From: Stichopus chloronotus
Taxonomy: Eukaryota > Echinodermata > Holothuroidea > Aspidochirotida > Stichopodidae
Length of the DNA stretch: 64,000 nucleotides
Assembly: GCA_021234535.1 (NCBI GenBank)
Contig: CM037833.1
Span: 1,859,217 to 1,923,216, forward strand
Direction: 5' to 3'
Position numbers and translations under genes: made by a program. This document shows, one piece after another, positions 58,031-64,000 of this stretch. Position 1 is the stretch's first letter. Each line of letters begins with the position of its first letter. Below the pieces are notes generated by a model. That model saw only the letters and a list, made by a program, of their open reading frames with translations. It searched no databases and was not told the DNA's origin.

Positions 58031-59435
58031 AACCCTGAGTACCCCCAGCCCCACCCCCACCCACTCGTTAATCAAACTGTGATAACATGTAGTATTGAAC
58101 TACCTTTGTTCCTATATTAAATGTATCACATAGTGCACTGATGTAAGTAACTAAGGACATTCCATCTGCTCATTTTCAATTTCAAACTGAAATTTATTCT
58201 AAAAATGTGATAGGGGAAACAGCTGTTTGAAACACGTGAAAATTGTATCTCATCACCCTTGAACAAATAACACCGCCATGTAAAGTTTGAGTCACTATAC
58301 TTATATTAGTTCTTGTGTCATCAATAGTGACCCAATTACAAAACAAATCCGAATATTTTCTTTTTATTTGCAATGTTTTCTCGTCAGACTGTTGTCACAA
58401 TATGGGTTCAGGTTGTCATTTTTCAAACTTTGCTGACCTGAGACGATGTTTAACCTGTCAAAAATGACACGGTTCTTTTACTTATTCATTTCAAGTATGA
58501 GTGCAAGGGTAATTTCATTGATATATTGTGCACAAATGAGGGGTCATAACCACACAAATATGGCATTATAACGAAAGCAAAATGTGGCGAATGAACGTTC
58601 CTGTGAAAGATTGCATATATACACCAGTTCTATGAAAGGGTCAACTATCAGACTCAATAGTAACAATGTTATGGTCTAATTCCCCTGAATTAGGGTATAT
58701 TGACTACGCCCACTCATCGATATCATTGCATCATTGAGTAAAGAGACAAACATCACGTTCCAAATATCTCCTTCACAGTGAATGCTGTGGGGCACAAACT
58801 GCTTTCACACGTGATCTCAAGCGCTTCATCAGATCAAGGGTCAAAGGTCTACTCTGAAGTGGAAAAGCCTTTCCAAATTGGCCCCGTGAAATGATCATGC
58901 TGACCAACAGTAAGACATCAATTTGCCTAGGATACTATTCGCAGCTAATTCGTATTGCGGGTACCACGTATATCTTCATATGTATACATGCATAACCAGT
59001 ATATCCCGACACAGTATATGTTGCTCACACTATCACAGATAATTCTGTCTCATTAGTGATTCAACAGGAGAAGGCCGTAACCACATGTTACTCTTACTTT
59101 TACCAGAGGGTTGGTCTTTCTGGTTAAGTTTGCAGGTTTAAAATCTACAGCTTATCTGTATAACTATCAAAACTAAAATATTAAGTCTGAGGCAGGACAG
59201 AAGTATCAGTTAACGGACTCCATATTGCAATTGCACTCTCCATCAAAACGATTTTTTTTTTCCAAGCTCATCTTCATTATGCTACGAGCAAAAAATTACA
59301 ATGCTAGGTTCTCGTCCATCGATTTTTGTTCTTGCGCAGTCATAAAGTACAGATCTTTATTGTCGTGCATTCAGCAGTTTCAAGCAATAAGGAGTCCAGC
59401 AAACAAAATATCTGATACCTAGATTGGCACCAGAT
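58031..59435. other. No gene seen
   Basis: AT-rich, no supported exon or repeat boundary. Confidence 0.4.
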
Positions 59436-59590
59436 TTGAATAGCTTTGCTGTCATATGGGATACAGATGGGTAACCCACATGAAACCCAGAAGGAATAAC
59501 TGGAACCCATATGGGACCAAGCTGTCGTTTGCATCGTGGACCTCATCTGGGACCCATCTGGGCAATTTGGGTAAGGTTTATATGGGCTAG
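59436..59590. repeat. CCCATATGGG-type palindrome cluster, first
   Basis: Several near-copies of CCCATATGGG or CCCATCTGGG spaced 15-35 bp (TCATATGGGATACAG, CCCACATGAAACCC, ACCCATATGGGACC, GGGACCCATCTGGGC, TATATGGGC). Related cluster at 61625-61790. Confidence 0.65.
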
Positions 59591-60031
59591 ATATAGACAC
59601 TTTGTGCAGTTCTATCATTCTCAATAATCGATGTATATCTTTAAAAAGTGTTTGTGTAGTATTTTCTATTGTATTTTTTAAAGACAAGCAGAAGATTGCT
59701 CCACGCATAAGCACTAAAATTGAAAACTCACTTGTTTTCGCAGAAGATTGACAAGGTAAATGATTGTTCGTATTATGCAAAGTTGTTGTAATGTAATTAA
59801 TAACGTGTATTGTGAACCACATTAACCAACAACAACAACGATATTTGAGTGAAATCCATGAGCACATATCTGGCGCATAAAATTTCCAACAATACGTACA
59901 AAATACATAATAGTACTAAGGATTAATTATGTTTAACCCTATGCAGTGACAAATATTACATTTTCTATTAATGAGTACATATACATACTTGGGAAGAATC
60001 CTCAACTCCTATTGGCCCATTTTAGTCAGGT

Positions 60032-60076
60032 GACCGTGGGTTAATCGCTGATAAACCAAATGGTTAAGCCACGGTC
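60032..60076. repeat. 45 bp hairpin
   Basis: GACCGTGGGTTAATC (60032-60046) pairs with GGTTAAGCCACGGTC (60062-60076) with two mismatches over 15 bp and a 15 bp loop. Confidence 0.6.
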
Positions 60077-60079
60077 AAT

Positions 60080-61620
60080 CACTGGCGGATGATTACAATA
60101 AAACTGTAGATAGACAGTGTATTTCAGTCTTCTATATCTTACAAAGAGCAATGGCTAATACAGTATTATTAGTAATAGGCCTACTAGTGAAATAACGTTC
60201 GATTTGAAGTTCTTAGATCTAACGTTACCTAGGCCGCTCCTAGGGCCTAACCTGGCTCAAAACTAAAATGTAAAGCTCCTTAAATATATATAACAACAGC
60301 TCAGTGTACGGTGAGTGGTAATTCTTTTGATACGGTAATCTTACCTAAATGTCAGAATTGTGTCGGGTGAAAGCTTCTTCAGTATATTTTGAACACCTTT
60401 GAAAGTTTGATAGCCTACCAGAATTAGCTGTGCGTCTTGTCAAATTCTGCTGAGATGTTCAAAAACAATACCTTATGCAATAAAATGGTAAAGACGACTA
60501 AGGACTGCAATACATCGCCATCTTGAAGGGTCTCCATACAACCAACGAATTAATATTCTTCAGGACAGAGAACTCCACAGCACAAATAATTTAGGCCTAT
60601 TGATTGCCTAGGCCCTAGCCTATATGGTGAAAAAAATAAGCAGGGAAGGTCTTGACATGAGTTATCCCAAACCAGCCATAAAGTGATCTTACAGCAATAT
60701 TGACAGTAACGTGTTGGACATACGAAATCCTTCTTCTTTCTTGAAGTAACTTAGGCCTAGTTCCGGAATTTTGCATAGCCTACTGAGAACTTTCACCCTC
60801 ACAGGGAAATTAGAGTCCGCACACAACAAGTCCTCCACTTACTGGTGCTAGGACTGAGAGCAAGACAAACAAACAAACATGTCTAAGCTTTCCTCCAAAT
60901 GTATATTTAATAAACCTGTCCCTTTCTTTATCCAAAATCAGTGAGAAGGTAAGTTCCACAAAGCAAGTCCCTGTACTGTACAACCCTCTGTAACTAAGTA
61001 CTCTGAGTTGTACGTGCACTGCACAGTGAATACACATACACTGAGCCACAGCATGCGCACATTAATACACTACATAACAAACTAACTCAAGCAGGCATTG
61101 TTGCTATGTCAATTGTTATTGTTATATATTTAGTTAAGGTGTTACTTTCTGTTATGCGCATGTATATTGTTGACATGTTGTAAATTTCTTTGCCTTTAAT
61201 CGCGGTTTCTTTTAAACAAATGCCGTTATTTAAGAACCAAATTCCATTCTTTTTCGTCCTTTTTTATCAACATCTCGTTGGTATGTATGAACAAGGTTAA
61301 TCAACTGTGGACCTGTACATTAACTGCAGTATAAAGCACTCGCGGTTGTAAATGCTATAGCTGCATGCACTCGAGTTGCCCCTTCCTGCATCCCTTGAAT
61401 TAATCCCCAATCGTTCATTATCCAGAATACTAATACACGGCCCAGTGTTGATTAACCTTTAATTCATGAATTAGGGTTACACACTGATTTTACACAGTGT
61501 GAAGTGTGAAAGGTAGGCCTACTCAACAGGTTGGTCCAGTTCAGAATTAGAACCAGTTTTATGTTAGAACATGCAAGGAGTGGAAAACATAACCAAACTG
61601 AAATGTAGGGCTTGAATTAA
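60080..61620. other. No gene seen
   Basis: Several TAGGCCTA and CCTAGGCC motifs between 60175 and 60610 stand out, but no exon is supported. Confidence 0.35.
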
Positions 61621-61624
61621 ATAA

Positions 61625-61790
61625 CACAATTAGCCCCGATGGAGCCCATATGGGTCCCATATGGGTAAAATGGTGCGAATGTAGCACATATAGCCCACGT
61701 GACACCCATTTGGAACCCATGGGTAACAGCTCGCTCAGTTGAGGCCCACATGGGTCCCAGATATTCTGCTCGCTGGGAGGAGTGTACAAA
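61625..61790. repeat. CCCATATGGG-type palindrome cluster, second
   Basis: GCCCATATGGGTCCCATATG, AGCCCACGTGACACCCATTT, AACCCATGGGT and GCCCACATGGGTCCCAG repeat at short spacing. Same motif type as 59436-59590. Confidence 0.65.
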
Positions 61791-61939
61791 CGTTTCTGAT
61801 CTCATCATAGATTCAGATACGTACCTTTTTTGATTTATCCATTTGCCTCGGGTCGGATTCACAGCCAAAGATTATGGGTGAAAAGTCAAATCGCTTGGTC
61901 GAGAACAGTTTCCAGTGAAAAAGCAATTTCATTCACAGT

Positions 61940-63930
61940 ACATAAGAAAGTTTTCTGATTGCAAAACTGATTCCAAAAAGACTTGGAAAAATTATCAATG
62001 GGCTTCTTTAGGGTGACAAAACGTCCTCATTTCCCGAAACTTAAGAAAGGGGATCATTACATCACTGACTGCTAATGAGTTCAACAAAGTTTTTGTTAAC
62101 CTTGGGCCCTCGTTGGCAGAAAATATTCCACCAGTGCCTTTTGATGAAAACTACCTGGGCCGTTATAATCCCTCATCCTTATTTGTTTACCCACCTACCG
62201 AATATGAAGTTGCCAAAATCGCCTATGCGTCTCTTAAGCCCAGAAAATCGGCTGGATTTGATAACATCCCTCTGTGCTGGAAGTCATGCCTTATATTCTT
62301 AAGTCGCTTACCCATATATTTAATACGTCCTTAAGACGGGTACTTTCCCTAATCGCATGCATATAGCCAAGGTTGTACCTATCTTTATGAAAGGGAGTGT
62401 TGACATTTTTGTAGTTATCGTCCTATAGCTATATTGCCTTGTCTCTCGAAAATATTGGAAAGACTAATGTTTAATCGACTGTACTGCCTTGTAACTAAAC
62501 ATAGTATCTGAAGTTATTGCCAATATGGTTTTCGCTTTGGGCATTCCACGGAGTTGGCTCTTGCTGACGTTGTGGATAAACTTTATTCTGCCATTCAACG
62601 TAAACAAAATTCAGTTGGTGTGTATCTTGACCTCTCAAAAGCATTCGACACCATAGATCATAATATACTACTTCGTAAGTTGTCACCTTATGGGGTAAGA
62701 GGAAAGGCTTACCAGTGGATGAAAAGCTACATTTCCTCTCGGCAAAATTTAACTTCTGTTAATAATTTGCATTCCAGATTTCTTAATGTTACATGTGGAG
62801 TTCCTAAGGGGTCCATTCTAGGGCCCTTACTCCTTATTATCTATGTTAATGATATTTGTAATGTTTCAACCTCTTCTTCCTTGGTGCTTTTGCAGATGAC
62901 ACTAACATTTTTTCACTGACGATGTCAGTAACTTTGAGAAAACCATAAACGATGAATTATGTAGGTTCTACAAATGGTTTGTATCGAATAAATTATCATT
63001 GAACATTGACAAAACCAATTGTGTGATGTTCAACAAAGGTACAGACAAAGCTTACTTTTAATAGTAGTACGAATGATAAGTCCCTTCTGAAAGTCCATTA
63101 CACTAAATTTCTAGGAGTATATAGTGACGATAAGCTCTCGTGGGAAGATCATGTCAAGTATATTTCAATACAAATTTCAAGAGGCGTTGGCATCCTATCG
63201 ATGTTAAAATTTAGTCTACCACAAAGGGCTTTAAAGCTAATTTATTAAAGCCTGGTATTACCCCATCTTACTTACTGAAGTATTATTTGGTCGGGCACTA
63301 CTAAATCTATCTTAAACAAACGTTTTAACCTTCAAACAAATGGGCTGTCAGACATATTACATGCTCTGCTCCACGAGACGAGACCAGTGGTCTGTTTGCT
63401 TCATTGAATTTACTCAAGTTTCATGATCTAGTCAATATGAGTCTAGCTACTTTTACCGTTCGCTGTTTGAACAAGCTATTACTCCCAAGTTCTTTTTGCT
63501 CTTGTTATGCCATCAACCTTGCTGTACATAATTACCACACAAGACAATTTAACAAACTTCATACTGTTTTTGTCGACAGAGAGTCCTACATAAAAGTCTC
63601 AAGTATAGATCTATTACGACTCAAATATAGATCTATTACACACTTCTCCAAAAATATCAGCTAAGTCCGTCAGTTGCATCTCTGGGGAAAGGTTTATTAA
63701 GTAAGGTATTTTGTTGGTACTTACTAATACTGCTGCATGGATGGTAGGTCGGTGGGGGTGGGTAGGGGTGGGTACGAAAGAGATATTGTTTTTGTTCTTC
63801 TTGTTTGTTTATTCTCACTTGGAGTGTCCATGTTTTTCAAGCCCAGAAGGTTTTTTTTTTTAAGGACAATCCCATTCACAACACCATTTTTATTGTATCT
63901 ATGTTTTGTTGTGAAAAAACAAATAAATTA
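61940..63930 (+). pseudogene. Reverse transcriptase half of a CR1/L2-like LINE, frameshifted
   Basis: The reading moves between frames: KTDSKKTWK, GDHYITDCNEFNKVFVNLGP-like, PPTEYEVAKIAYASLKPRKS AGFDNIP, then YRPIAILPCLSKILE-like near 62430, then an open block (62554-62919) with LADVVDKL, GVYLDLSKAFDTIDHNILLR, CGVPKGSILGPLLLIIYVND, and in another frame FADDTNIF (catalytic pair near 62894). WFVSNKLSLNIDKTNCVMF and FLGVYSDDKLSWEDH follow, and a YHTRQ tail near 63535. At least four frameshifts and stops are present. The 5' endonuclease half is missing. The 3' UTR probably ends near AAATAAATTAAGTTAAATA (about 63921-63940). Confidence 0.75.
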
Positions 63931-64000
63931 AGTTAAATACGGCCCTTGGGGTTACCACGCTGCAAGATATTTGAAGTCCCAACTCACTGATTATTTTACA

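Overview
This is eukaryotic genomic DNA, AT-rich, with short exons, long introns and many transposable elements. The gene types point to a marine invertebrate deuterostome, most likely an echinoderm and perhaps a sea cucumber: phase-1 immunoglobulin-domain receptor exons, an apolipoprotein-L-like gene, an ML/NPC2-like lipid-binding gene, a Tx1-clade LINE and a Penelope-like element. The organism is an inference from gene and repeat content; no species marker was identified.

Host genes. At 1-2150 (minus) and 2663-3825 (plus) two immunoglobulin-domain genes are transcribed divergently from a shared ~510 bp spacer. A five-exon ML-domain gene (NPC2/MD-2-related, 146 aa) runs from 21422 to 29293 on the plus strand. 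Its last exon lies in a ~1.2 kb segmental duplication whose second copy carries a frameshifted copy of that exon. A four-exon apolipoprotein-L-like gene (434 aa) occupies 37250-39242 on the minus strand. Ig receptors, ML lipid binders and ApoL proteins all have immune roles in other animals, so an immune-gene neighbourhood is possible but unproven.

Mobile elements. A near-complete Tx1-clade LINE (50741-55649) has an 11 bp target-site duplication, an intact 1130-codon ORF2 and one in-frame stop in ORF1. A 5'-truncated relative lies at about 35128-35818 and an older decayed one at about 10500-10900. Halves of CR1/L2/Jockey-like LINEs lie at 6753-7440 (3' end), 32464-34023 (endonuclease half) and 61940-63930 (reverse transcriptase half). 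A Penelope-like remnant with an internal inversion lies at 5089-5645. A 607 bp non-autonomous DNA element flanked by TTAA lies at 11866-12472. A 5.7 kb element with terminal inverted repeats (40256-45966) carries a decayed transposase-like gene of an unnamed family and has split a ~60 bp minisatellite in two.

Other structure. There are several diverged segmental duplications (14460-15830 with 18330-19440; 28978-30255 with 30345-31515), a 17 bp palindrome array at 22262-22528, a composite repeat present twice (49100-50240 and 57400-58030), CCCATATGGG-type palindrome clusters near 59.5 and 61.7 kb, and a 60032-60076 hairpin. No rRNA, tRNA gene or CRISPR array was seen.
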